64,000 nt of DNA. It comes from Rhytidiadelphus loreus. Taxonomy: Eukaryota; Streptophyta; Bryopsida; Hypnales; Hylocomiaceae. Within the stretch, counting starts at the first letter, position 1. The number at the start of each line of letters is the position of its first letter. Position numbers and translations under genes: made by a program. Below, piece by piece: positions 10,770-21,710 of the stretch. The stretch spans positions 26,268,760-26,332,759 of the forward strand of contig OX344762.1 of the NCBI GenBank assembly GCA_947034895.1, in the 5' to 3' direction. The notes below the pieces were generated by a model. The model saw only the letters and a list, made by a program, of their open reading frames with translations, made no database searches and had not been told where the DNA came from.

Positions 10770-13446
10770 CTATGTCACTTGCACACCCTGGTGTCGCAGA
10801 ATCTCACCAATAAGAGACCCCCTTCCAGAACCAACATAGCGGCCTAATAGCTTTCCTGCCTTGATGAAGAGGAAGGTTGGCACTTCCACGACGCCCATTA
10901 TCTTGAGAAGCTCCTGGCAATCGTCACTCTCATCACCATGCAACCGAGCAAACACTGCTGTATCTGCCATGCGCTTGGAGAGCTTGATGAATGTTGGGTA
11001 CACCTGGAAAGTTAACAACTCAAAATTAAGTACTTAAAGAACAAAAGAGTGTCTGAAAATAAAATGATCAAATTTCAGACCAGCAATTCAGCTACTCAAC
11101 CTTAAACTGTTGATAAAACACAAACGTCTGGAAACAATTGAGGGAATTTCAATCTGTTTATTCCATTTCTTGGTGATTGTTACCAACATTTGTGGAACTT
11201 TTGAGGTTCTTTTCAGCGAGAGGATGCCTATAAAGTCAGCCAAACTAGGTTGATTGTTAAATAATCATTTAACAATCACCAAGAAATGGAATAAACCATA
11301 ACGGAAATGACTCAAAACTCTTGAAATTCTCCTTAAAGCTTTCTAAATATAACCGAAATCAAACTTGTGTCTAACAAGAGAAAAGAAATGAAAATTTCGG
11401 CAAGGATTGATGGAACGCCGTTTGTCTAGAATTTATAAAGTAGTATTAGAATTAGTGAATCAGTTCCAGTTCAACAAGAAGAAGCTAATTTTGCATTTCC
11501 AACAAGCATGTGGGTCAAATAAACATTCATCTGGGAATGACAGAAAGATAAGCACAACTAACCTTTACGCAAGGACCACAATTCTTGAGACCAACGTCAA
11601 TAACGAGCAGCTTGTCATCAGTTTTATGTTTCCGAAGCAGTTCTTCGAAATCAGTACGACCATGGAGTTGATAGATTGGCGCGTCCGAGTCACCATAGTA
11701 CAAGACATCATTCTCCAGCTGCTCTGCGTCGATACCCTCTTCTTCATGGACGAGTTGCTGGTTCTTGTAGAATGAGAAGTGTGGAACCTGTGAGTCCATC
11801 CAAAGCACATGATAAGGTGGAGGACACAAAAAACGTTATCTATGTTGACCCCTACATGTTCCCAACAGCAACTTCTCTACTCAAACACTCGGTTGGACTT
11901 CAAGAGCAACTGGTGCAAGCATGAATTAAATGAATGTCTATGGACCAATGATCTTGGATGAAAAATGGGATTGTATACTTACTTTCCCTTAAAATGGTGA
12001 TCTACAACCTCCCACTTTGAATAATGTCACAAGAAATTCATACATAGAGATAAAAAATGAGATCTCAACAGATTTGGCTCTTGATCCAAATGATCTCTCC
12101 ACAACTCTCGGAACCTTTCCCAAATCACACTCCTACATAAACCTCATTTACTGCACACCATAAACCCCTCTCGAAACTAAACAGGCTTGATATGATGTTG
12201 CCCTACTCATCTACAGATTCAAACCAAGAAAGCTAAACGAGCGACAGCCAAACATGGCCAAGTGAATACGAACACATTGCAAGAATTAGAGGTCTTCGGT
12301 CAAACTCAAAGAAACACATACATTCAATTAACGTTAAATCTGTACGTTCCGATTCCAAAAACTCAATGTATGAAGAAGCCGGATGTATCTTCCTAACTGG
12401 TAAAAACGAAAGGACGGGTATGCTACCCCTAATATTCAATACAGTGCAAATTGAACAATTCCAAACCATCAAAGGCCACTTCTATATTGGGTTGTTCAAT
12501 ATTTTTACTTGCATATGATACTTGCATATGATTCTTCCAAGATGAATAAGAAAGTCAGTTTCTATTAACCTAGGTTGTCAATTTCCGGAATCACTGCTAT
12601 TTGAGGTGTACCAACTCTAGAACGTCTCTTCAGAAAACATGTCTTTGTCGTCAGATGTACATGAGGAGTACATCAGAGTGGCTAGAGTCCCTCATAAAGC
12701 AAGCGATTCGAATTCCCTAGTTTTATTTTTTCGAAACTTATGCATACTGAATCCAAATGAAACATTCTTTACAGCGCTAAAATCCTCTTTCCTTCGAAAA
12801 CAAGAACGTACAGAAATCCAACAGAAGAAGTGACGGATTTGGGAGTACTTTTCAAATTCTTGCAGGGGCAATACTCTAAGATTCTTGGTAAAGCGAATTT
12901 TCATACATACACCATGTTCTAGAACATTAGCCTCAAGCCTACCTTTTCAATGCCCGCCCTTTCACAAATCTTCTTCGTCTCGTCGGTCTCGTCCCCCATG
13001 ACCAGCAAAAACACCGCATTCTGCGACGTCCTGCTCAGCTCCACCATGGCCGGATAAATCGTCCTGCTCTTCTTGCTGTGCGAGGCGGCGTACTCCACCA
13101 CCACCAGCTTCTTCTTGGCGTCCTGAATCGCCTTGTCGAACTCCTCGACCGTCTTGATTTCCACCACCCGGTCGGCCAGCTCCTCGGCGGAAGTTTTGGG
13201 CGCCGCAGCTGGCGTACTGGAAGCACACGTCGTCACACACCTATTACTCCTCCTCCTCTTGCCATAGCTCGTCCCCGCGCAAGGGTTGCGAACACTACTA
13301 CTTCTACCACTACTGGAGAGAAACCCAAGGTGAACCTGTGGAGCGAATCTCACAGAAGTGCTCTCAGTGGAAGGTTTCGATGAAAGAGAGTCTTTGGGTG
13401 CGGAGTGGAGGTGCAGAGCGGGGAGCTTGCACACGGAGATCGCCAT
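10770..13446 (-). CDS. CDSP32: CDSP32-type chloroplastic thioredoxin-like protein
   Basis: The model has three exons, all joined in phase 0: 13446-12943, 11787-11563 and 11003-10770, encoding 320 residues. The donors read AAG|GTAGGC and AAG|GTTAGT, and the acceptors TCACAG|GTT and TTCCAG|GTG. The start is the first in-frame ATG, with an in-frame TAG upstream; the open frame itself extends 18 nt further from a TTG. Residues 1 to about 75 are rich in Ser, Arg and Ala and look like a plastid transit peptide. The first thioredoxin fold (about 85-200) lacks the active-site cysteines (SHSKKS at 122-127) but keeps the cis-Pro region KVPHF. The second fold (about 205-320) carries CGPC at 238-241 and the cis-Pro EVPTF. 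Known family members are two-domain stromal proteins of about 300 residues that reduce partners such as 2-Cys peroxiredoxin under drought and oxidative stress. The assignment rests on this architecture; function here is inferred. Confidence 0.93.
11156..11296. repeat. Perfect 27-bp inverted repeat inside CDSP32 intron 2
   Basis: Bases 11156-11182 are the exact reverse complement of 11270-11296. A smaller nested palindrome (GATTGTTAAATAATCATTTAACAATC, read in two halves) sits beside the right arm. It lies within the 11004-11562 intron, so a stem would form in the pre-mRNA. It may be a small insertion. Confidence 0.85.
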
Positions 13447-14656
13447 AACGAAAACAAAAGCCAAGATTCTGTGGAAGTTGAAGAGATACTAAGTTACTGG
13501 GAACCCCAATTGAGCACAGCGGTGTCAAAGCAACAACCGCATGGCGTACTTTGAAGTGAGAGAGGCAAGGGAAGGATGGACCATAGTCACCATACAAGGA
13601 AATGCCCACCAGCCCTCGGATGGCATCATCATCGTCGTTGCAAAGCAAGGAGAGTGAAGAAAGGAGAGGAAGTGTTGGATTTGAAGATAAGAGGCCAAGA
13701 TTCGTTATCTTCGGATTGCTTCATTGTTTTTTTGGGAAATTTTTTGGGGCTTTTTCGGGGTTCTGATTCGAGTGTTCTTTGGACTTTTCTTTTTTGGGTG
13801 TTGCAGCCACTGGTGATTTGTGAAGAAGGAAAGGAAGGAAGAGAGGTTTTGTGAGAGGAGTGGACACCAATGAGAGGTGAGGCTGTCATGGCTCCGTCAC
13901 CGTATCCGCGCTAGTCGTGTTGGTGCTGCTGCCCATCTCATGGCCATCAGTAGAGACAACCAACCCATACGCTCCGCCCTTGGTAAAAACTCTCAAATTT
14001 GCTATTTGGAAATTCTAAAACTTAATAAATAATTGAATAAATTTGTGATTTAATCCCTTAACCCATTAAAGACTAGGGGGAGTCCAAATTTCCAAAATTG
14101 TAGATTGAATGTTTGTGACTTTCACAAAAAAAATCTCCTTTTTAAGTTTAAAACATTAAATTCTAAACATAGTGATTTTGAAGATTTTTAATTTTTAGTT
14201 TTTATTTAGGGTTTTTTTAAAGTATCATTTTTTTAATTGAAAAGTTACTTTTTCAGGCCAAATCTACTAGTATGCTTTGAATGATAGAATATTTGTAAAG
14301 CAAAGTCTTCAAAATCTATATTGTACACAAATGTTGAAGAACCAATACAAAAAATTGATGGATGGAAAAAAAAACATATTTGTGTGCTTAGGATGTATAT
14401 GCATTTATTTGTTGTTCAAATTTTGAACATTTAGTCCTTTGGGAGTCATGGGCAATTGACATTCACGTAGATGATTATGAATTTTAAAAATGGACTAATG
14501 TTTCTGAAATTTTAACACGTGATGGAGAAGTTCACTCCCTTCAAGGGAATTCTTTTGAAGACAATCCAATGCATGGATAATAGATATCTTGCTTGAAAGA
14601 TTTTGGGCAGGTTGGGCAACTTTGGGTAGGAAAACTCAGCAAATTAGGTATGAAGT
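13447..14656. other. CDSP32 upstream region and AT-rich spacer
   Basis: The first roughly 450 bp should contain the 5' UTR and promoter of CDSP32, but I could not fix a TATA box or start site. Open frames on both strands here (for example 13576-13854) are not protein-like. From about 14055 a TTAACCCATTAAAGACTAGG block resembles the ends of the TTAA elements, and a fragment near 47900-47940 shares GTCCAAATTT. Confidence 0.45.
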
Positions 14657-14958
14657 ACGCCGGTCAATGCCTCTCGTCGTCGGGCATTTTGGGAAAAAAA
14701 GGAATGACGAGGAAGGTGGAGCCCAATGAGGAGGTGCTTTTTTTTCCCAAAATGCCCGACGACGAGAGGCATTGACCGGCGTAAATCACAAGTAGGAAAA
14801 TCAAAGTTGGATAAAACACTTGGGATGAAAAAACAAAGTTGGATGAAGAATCCATAATGCTCGATTACGCAGACAAACCCGTGTAATCGGGCATTACGGA
14901 TTGTTGCACCGTAGAACTTTCCCAGAAAATGAACAGCGATTTCCTGGAAGTGGTTTAC
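14657..14958 (-). repeat. Dispersed GC-rich hairpin repeat, copy 1
   Basis: Its core hairpin, 14657-14782, has arms of about 44 bp around ACGCCGGTCAATGCC and CGTCGTCGGGCATTTTGGGA. Read on the minus strand, the block from 14958 downwards matches 25749-26044: GTAAACCAC, a TTC...GGGAA stem, CCGTAATGCCC, GCGTAATCG and TTTTTTCATCCCAAG, then the hairpin. It is markedly GC-richer than its surroundings. No coding potential is convincing, and the element class is unknown. Confidence 0.75.
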
Positions 14959-15036
14959 ATCCGGAAAAAATCTGTCATAAAAGACTTTCTTCTGGCTTGC
15001 GGGAAGGTTTTTGCCCAAAGATGGGGTCTTCTGTCA

Positions 15037-15260
15037 GGGCCAGGGTGAATTGACCCCCTCATTGCCCCTCTAGGGCAAACCCTGGAATTTTTTATTTGCA
15101 AGGCTTAATTTTTTTTTGAAATTTTGAATTCATATTTGCAATCAGAGGCCCCAAATTACTCCAGGGAGTAGCAAGAATTACCAAAAAATTGGCACAACAT
15201 CGGGGACTTTTTTTTCAAACCAAAGTTGACCGGGGCAATGAGGGGTCAATTCTCCCTGCG
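15037..15260. mobile_element. MITE with 9-bp target duplication (MULE-like), copy 2
   Basis: The left end reads GGGCCAGGGTGAATTGACC. The right end carries the inverted form (GGTCAATTCTCCCTGCG). The flanks CTTCTGTCA (15028-15036) and CTTCTTGCA (15261-15269) are an imperfect 9-bp duplication. It shares its internal sequence with copies at 5558 and 18230. Confidence 0.7.
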
Positions 15261-15781
15261 CTTCTTGCAGGGGCTCCCCAAGACCCTTTCCCCTGACGGA
15301 ATCTCCAGAGCAAGAGCAGCTCCGAACATTTTCGTAAATTTTGTAATCAATCTTGAACAGATTGCATTCCAACCATCAAATTGCATTGCATAAGTGAGGA
15401 AGATTTTTTTTTTTGGAATGAAAAAATTTATACTTATGAAGGAAAGTGGTTTACAAGTTTCAACCATTTGAATTTTAAGAAAAAATTAAAAAATGAGGGC
15501 GCTAAAAATTGTCAAAAGTTGGCTAGTGTATTGATGTTTTTTTTTAAACCTCTTTGCATTGCAAGGTGGTTTAGAGTAAGTTAGAACTTGAATTTTTTTT
15601 CAAAATTTTCATAAGTGTACTTAGAGTACATACTATTGAATAGTAAAGAGATGCATTTTTGTGTAGAGCAAAAGCTTTCTTCCAAGAAAGCTCCAAGGTT
15701 GATGTCCCTATTGGATAGGGGTAAACAAACTATTTCAAAAATTCAAATGCTATAATCTTTTAATCCATGCAATCCAATGGG

Positions 15782-16715
15782 TTAACCCCTAAAGGACCGG
15801 ACTGTGTTTTTTGGCTGTATAGAAATTTTGGGCAAGTACCTACGAGCGGAGAATTTCATATTTGGGGCTGATTTTTTAATAGAATGTGGGGGCGAGGAAG
15901 ATCTTTCATATGCACCAAATTTCATGACATTTGGAGATACGAATAAAAAGTTATAGCCTAATATGTTATTTTTTTCCCCAACTGGGCAGTTCGGGCAGAT
16001 AAAAAAAAATCACTTTTTTCAGAAACAAAAATTTGGAATTGATTTTCTAGAGTTTTATATAAACGAAAAGCTTTGAATCATTCCATTTTGATCAATGAGT
16101 CAAAAGTTATGAGGATTTTTTGTTTTTGGGCAGTTTTGGATTTCCTACTCTAAAATAAACTTTGAAATCCTTTATCTTACTCAATTTTCAATATTTTTGG
16201 ACAAAAATAACATCGTAGGATGTAGATACATTATTACAACATTTCGACCGTTGGGATTGGAAATTTTCAATTCCATATTTAAATTGTAAATAATTTAGTA
16301 TTTTTAATCATTCTCTACTACCACCTACTTACTATTTTTTTCCTATATGTTGTACTATTCCAAATGATCTGAAATTTTTCAAGCATATGTGCAACTTGTC
16401 TAGGAAAACAAATCCAAAGAAGCACCACCATTTAGGTTATTTTTTAATAGAAATGTGAGCTTGTGAAGTGCAGCTGCCCTGCTTTTTGCAGGGTAAAAAA
16501 ATGATTTTAGTTGATTTGAATGCTTATATCTTGCAATCCACCCGGTGGAAATATCTGAAATTCTTACCACATGTTTTTGATACTATATAATACGAGATCC
16601 TACAGTTAGATATGTCAAAAAAAGTTTTTTTTTTCAAAATTTTGGTATTTGTACTAGAAATGGCAGTTTTGGAGTGTTTTTGGTGAAAGTATAGTGACGG
16701 TCCTTTAAGGGTTAA
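15782..16715. mobile_element. TTAA-bounded element, family 2
   Basis: The ends are TTAACCCCTAAAGGACCG and, inverted, TTAACCCTTAAAGGACCG. At 934 bp it matches, in inverted orientation, the 947-bp element at 38136-39082. Shared internal words include a block for 'cttgcaatcca' and the CTACAGTTAGAT/ATCTAACTATAG segment. No long open frame. Confidence 0.8.
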
Positions 16716-18220
16716 CTTCTGACTTCCAACTCCCAACTTATAACTTATACTCATAACTTTTGACTCCCAACTCAAATCCTTGCATCCTTTAGATCCATGG
16801 ATGCATCTTCTCACAAGCTTTCCAAGAGTGTGTAGCGTGTCATCCAATTTGTCTTAAGAAGAGCCCTACAATGCTTTGATTGCTCAGGACTTCCAATTTT
16901 TCACACTTCATTTCTTGCAAGGCTTGGGGAGTCACCTCAATGTCCTCCTTGCTCACCAAGGTGGCATGCCCCAAGATGACGGTTGTGACACTATCAAAGG
17001 TTAAGTAGAGTTAGTTTGTTCCTAGCCCCTCGATCCAAGCTTGTCGAGATCATGTCAAATTACAATGTTAAGATGATGTAATGCATGATGTGAATCAACC
17101 TCAAAGTCATCATGATGAAATATTCTAATTATTTGTATGGAATTCATATCATAAATTTATCTAAAAAAACAATAGAAATTAGACTAATATGTTAAAAAGT
17201 AGTGATCAGGGTAGTGATACATTTGGTTTTTCATTCATCATTGTTATAAAATAGTAAAAATAAGCCCTAAAATGTTTACAATTTAGGATTTAGTATTAGG
17301 ATTGTCAAGATTTCAACAAGATTATGATGGAAAGTTGACATGTCATAACATGTCATGATGGATGTGATGTGATATTACAACGTGAAAACTCCAAGTCACA
17401 TTAGAATAGACAACCATCTCTCAAATATCACTAAGATGACACATACATTGAAGAAGACTAGATGTATCTTAGAAGACTAGAAGAATTGGAGGAATTTTGT
17501 GATTGTAAACTTTGGGTTGAAGATGACATGCCATTTGTTAAATGTGTAGGCGAACCATTGATACTTTCCTATGAGTTTTCTATGAATGCCTTTGACTTTG
17601 TTTGCGTTCAAGTATGTTTTGTGTTTTTCTCTTTTCAAATTTCATGTTTGAATGCTATTCATATTGCTTTGGGGCTTATTTTTTGGTCATTAAATAAATG
17701 TACTTGTCCATAATTTTTCTATTTATCCATAATTAGTTAAATATGGGTTATTTCCTTTTGCTTAATAAATTTTTTTAAAGGTAAAAATCAAATTTATTTA
17801 TTATTTTCTTAAATTTTCAATTCAATTATCCACTATAAAGATTTAAGCTTCGAAACTTTGTAATGCAATAAATTTAAATTATGAGGATTCAAAATCTAAA
17901 AACTTAAGATTGTTAGATTAAAAAAAGATTTTTTTTCCACTTGAAATACTAATGTCTTACTATCTACGTGGTCAAAGTTTTTGAAACTTTTCTCACATTC
18001 TTGTAAAAGTCTTATGGAGATCCTATTCTTAAATATGCAAAAGAAAGTTTTTTTTTCCATTCATTTGCAACTCTTTGCACTAGAAATGACAATTTGAGTT
18101 TTTTCTTTTATGAAACATAGTCATAAACCTTTAGAGATTAACCATATCTTGGGGGTATTTTTGCTCCATCTCCTAATAATGCAGGAGCCATTGATCAACT
18201 TTGTCTCTCCCAATAAGGTC
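16716..18220. other. Intergenic sequence, no gene seen
   Basis: AT-rich. Bases about 17890-18141 look like the right part of a TTAA-bounded element: a TCTTGCAATC-like context is lost, but the CCTTTAGAGATTAA end is kept. The frame at 17462-17713 is not protein-like beyond its first 30 codons and no domain is recognised. Confidence 0.45.
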
Positions 18221-18229
18221 AAAATAATG

Positions 18230-18474
18230 GTCGGGGTGAATTGACCCCCTTGCTCATCCCCAATTTTATCTTTGGAGAAAATATAAAAACTTTTTATTTG
18301 CCATGCATGATAACATTTGCAAAATTTGAATTCCTATTTGCAATCAGAGGCCTCAAATTAGCTAGGAAAGGTGCAGAAGATAATTTAGTCAAGCACAAAA
18401 TAGAAAGTCTTCTTTTAAATGCGCCTCTAGAATGACTTGGGGAGGACAAGCGAGGGGGTCGGTCTAACCTGGCC
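18230..18474. mobile_element. MITE with 9-10 bp target duplication (MULE-like), copy 3
   Basis: The flanks AAAATAATGG (18221-18230 and 18475-18484) are an exact direct repeat. With a 9-bp duplication the element begins at 18230. The ends read GGGGTGAATTGACCCCC and, inverted, CCAGGTTAGACCGACCCCC. The internal similarity to copies 1 and 2 includes the TTTGCAATCAGAGGCC segment. Confidence 0.78.
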
Positions 18475-18613
18475 AAAATAATGGGGTGGATTTATAGGCT
18501 ATCTACCATTGCTTGCTTGGCTTCTTGATAAATTATGTTTGTTTGTGCTCTAAGTTAGAAGTTGTCCTAGCATCCAGCTAATCAAACTAGCACAGCCAAT
18601 TGAAGTGAATACT

Positions 18614-19639
18614 TTAACTTCTAAATGCTTGAGGCACCAAATTCTGGTGTTGACAAAACTTTGAAGTTAAATAAAACCTTTCCAAATTACTATTTTTTGT
18701 AGTTTGTATTTAAAAAAAATTCTTTTTGAAGACTAGTTTTTGCATCAAATATCCAATTTTGAAAATGAATGATTATGCATTAGGAGAAATTCAACTAGTG
18801 TAAATGGCTCGGTAAATGGCCGCGAATTCCCTAAGTTTCCTAACTCTGTAAACTCAACCACATGCGTAGTCTGATGTGGCCGAAGTGTGGCCACATCAGA
18901 TTTTAATATTTAATTTTAATAATTTATTTTAATAATTTTTATAAATTTTTATTATTATTTTAAATTTTTTAAATTTTTATAAATTTGATTATTTTAAATT
19001 CATTATTTAAAATTTAAAAATTTAAAATTTAAAATTATAATATTAAAACATTTTTATAATATTATAATGTTTTTTATATTATAATTTAAAAAAAAATTTA
19101 AGTTTTTTTTAATTCTGATTGCGTATGTCTTGTTCAAAGCTAGGGAAACGCCCTTCCCTTGGCCCAAAATCTCTTCTAATGACTCTTCTATTCAAGATTT
19201 TGTGCAAAGGTATCCATTGCAAATCTTGATTATTTAGTGTTGAGGAATATTGAAGAAAAAATCACATTAAAAAATTCATCTAAAAAAGTTCTAGAGTAGA
19301 TTTTAAGAAGCCATAAATTGATTTGGATTATGTATGTTACACCCTTTAATCTCATATTTTTTCGTAAGCTCAATTTCAGATTTGAGATGTGAAAAGAGGA
19401 TTTGAAGACTCCAAATCACTTTCACAATTTTAAAACCCTCATCATCAAACAATATAATTTTTCTATCTATAAGTGATATTGTTGTGTTTTCTTCTTCGAA
19501 AGGATCTCTAACATGTCTAATTGAATTTGTATAGATGTAATTTAAAAAATTGATAAAACTTATCAAAATGTTGATTTTTGGTTCAATTTAGAGCAAATTT
19601 CAAGAAGTTCAAAAAATGTCTTGGGGATATAGGGGTTAA
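18614..19639. mobile_element. TTAA-bounded element, family 3, with nested AT-rich insertion
   Basis: TTAA marks both ends (TTAACTTCTAAATGC and AGGGGTTAA). The element matches 24864-25517 in inverted orientation but is about 370 bp longer. The excess is an insertion (about 18778-19181). Shared words include GAGGCACCAAATT, AAGATTTTGTGCA and GAATTTGTATAGAT-like blocks. Confidence 0.72.
18778..19181. mobile_element. Nested AT-rich MITE of unknown class
   Basis: It has inverted ends CATTAGGAGAAATT and CATTAGAAGAGATT. It is absent from the related element at 24864-25517, which continues directly from ATGATTATG into the shared AAGATTTTGTGCA block. Inside, TCTGATGTGGCC faces GGCCACATCAGA across 7 bp (about 18868-18900), followed by about 200 bp that is nearly all A and T. 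I could not fix a target duplication. Confidence 0.65.
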
Positions 19640-20340
19640 ATTGAAACCTTCATTCACAATATTACAAGAGGAAATCCCAATGTCCATAGGGGACAGCTAT
19701 CAACATGGTCACCAATAATATAAGGTGTGAATATAATATTATTAACCCAATAATATTGTTATAGATACTAACTGTCCTTTGAGTTGACTCCATCTAAGAC
19801 TTTCACCTAAGATTGTAGGATAGAAGAAAAAAATGTTTTTCATCTAATTTATTTTCTAAAAGTTGCTTGAGTACATTTTTTATGAATAGTATTGCAAATT
19901 TCTTTATTATGGATGGTATCATTGTAGCTTCCTAGCACCTTGGGTACCTTACTAACTTTATGCCTAATAATTAATTATTTAAAGTACAAAAAATAGTTAA
20001 GTAGTCCAAAAAATAATATATCAAAATTAGATAGTTCTAAAATATAATCAAAATAAGTTAGGCATTCATCCAAGTTGTTCTTGAAATTTTTGAATGGTTG
20101 TTACTACTTTCATCTACTACAATTGCATTTACCTAAACCCTTGTCTTGACCTCCAAACCCTGAACTCTCTACCTTGTGTCTTAAGGTTGTTGCATATGAG
20201 AGATATGTTTTGTTTGTAAGAGATTGTGCTTTAGAATGGTCAAAATGGCAAGGCAAAAAACTTTGCAATGTATATTTATAGTTATTGACAAAATAGAGAT
20301 GCAAGATTGAGTGGAGCAAGTTGAATTTTTATGAATTAGG
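19640..20340. other. Intergenic sequence, no gene seen
   Basis: AT-rich, with no protein-like frame, RNA gene or repeat boundary that I could support. Confidence 0.5.
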
Positions 20341-20410
<70 letters not shown>

Positions 20411-20470
20411 GTATGTATGTATATATTATTATTATTATTATTATTATTTTTTTGTGTGTGTGTGTGTGGA
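20341..20470. repeat. Compound microsatellite (AT)n-(ATT)n-(GT)n
   Basis: About 30 AT dinucleotides are followed by GTAT units, an ATT trinucleotide run and a GT run. The open frames across it (runs of Tyr-Ile) are artefacts of the repeat. A likely polymorphic locus. Confidence 0.97.
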
Positions 20471-20951
20471 GACAAACTAAGCCAACAATTTTCCAAAAAT
20501 TTACATCCCCTTTAATTATTTACTTTCTAATTAAGCCACTAGGAAACTATAGTATTGATATCTTTAAAAAAGAAGACACTTTATCCATGGATTATCTTTG
20601 TAGTGTATTTTGGCCAATTTCTTGCTATTAATTCTTCATGTGAATTTTAGCCTTAAAAATGATCATTAGGAAAAATTTGAGTCCTAAAAGAGGTTGCCAG
20701 TTTTTTTAATTTTTGGCAGCCCTGCAGTGCAAGTACAGAAAAATTTTAAAAATTAAATATTAAAAATTAAAAAATTAAAAATAAAGAATATATTAAAAAG
20801 AAGTTGTTAGTCTGACGTGGCACCAATAGACAATAGTGTCACATCAGATCAGGAAAACAAAAACAAAAAATCCCTAATTGCACTCGGGGGGGGGAACTTG
20901 TAGTCCTTTGCACGCCTCAGATTTTTTGTAATAATTCCGTCCATCCCAAAA

Positions 20952-21092
20952 CACTACAAGAAAATGAGGACATATACTACTTGTCCACTATGACTTCATC
21001 AACAAATATGACTGCAAAATGATTGTTTGCAGTTGTATTTGTTGGTGAAGTCATAGTGGACATGTTGTATATGTCCTCATTTCCTTGTAGTG
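20952..21092. mobile_element. CACTA foldback MITE, 141 bp
   Basis: The ends are CACTACAAGAAAATGAGG and an inverted copy ending CCTTGTAGTG. Inverted similarity extends through most of the element, so it folds into one hairpin. The flanks are AAA on both sides (20949-20951 and 21093-21095), a 3-bp duplication. Confidence 0.88.
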
Positions 21093-21414
21093 AAATGATC
21101 TTCCTATTGTACAAATTGTTTTGGAATAAGGTTGAAATTTACATTTTTAAAACCTATTTTGTGTTGTAAGTAGAGTTCAGTGCATTCTTAGTGTCCTAAA
21201 AACTTTGAGTTTTGGAACTCCTTTCAAAGTGAAGGCAGTTTGGAGTATTAAAAAGTAGAATTTTTGGGGCATCTTCAAGGAGCACCAATGGGCAGTTAAG
21301 TGTTGAATGTGAGGTGTCATTTTATAGGCAGTTAGTATGGGCCCAAGATCATGTATAGACTTCTATACCACCTCCCAAAGCTTCCATCACAAAGTTTAGA
21401 CCCTATGATTTGGC

Positions 21415-21710
21415 AACAATTATTGTGCAGTTATCGTTGTTTCATAGGTTCGTACCATAATTGCATTGACTCAATGTATTTTACGCATTGAATCAGTGCA
21501 AAAACAATGAATATCAATAGTGTATGGTTTATGTATTTTAACTATACAATTGTTGTGCCAAAATTGCACAACAATCATATAGTTAAAGTACATAAACCGT
21601 ACGCTATTGATATTCATTGCTTTAGCATTGATTCAATGCGTAAAAATACACTGAGTCAATGCGATTATGGTACGAACCCATGAAACAACGATAACCGTAC
21701 AATAATTGTT
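21415..21710. repeat. Long hairpin, about 296 bp with arms of about 140 bp
   Basis: The left arm, starting AACAATTATTGTGCAG, pairs with the right arm ending AATAATTGTT, with only scattered mismatches. The loop lies near 21556-21570 (TGTGCCAAAATTGCACA). The arms include GGTTCGTACCATAAT and its complement. It could be a foldback MITE or a young small-RNA precursor. No target duplication was fixed. Confidence 0.85.

Noticed and set aside
12962..13383. Other-frame and antisense frames across CDSP32 exon 1
   Set aside because: Shadows of a GC-rich exon; only the called frame gives thioredoxin-fold sequence and joins in phase to exons 2 and 3.
13447..13464. Extended CDSP32 N-terminus from a TTG codon
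   Set aside because: The first ATG in frame is at 13446 and an in-frame TAG lies upstream, so the six extra residues have no normal start.
13576..13889. Overlapping frames on both strands upstream of CDSP32
   Set aside because: Low-complexity Gly/Ser/Lys composition and mutual overlap; more likely the promoter and 5' UTR region.
20321..20631. Frames of repeated Tyr-Ile and Ile
   Set aside because: Direct translation of the AT and ATT microsatellite.
21449..21463. tRNA T-loop-like GGTTCGTACC word
   Set aside because: It is part of the long hairpin, with no acceptor stem, anticodon arm or A box at the right distance.
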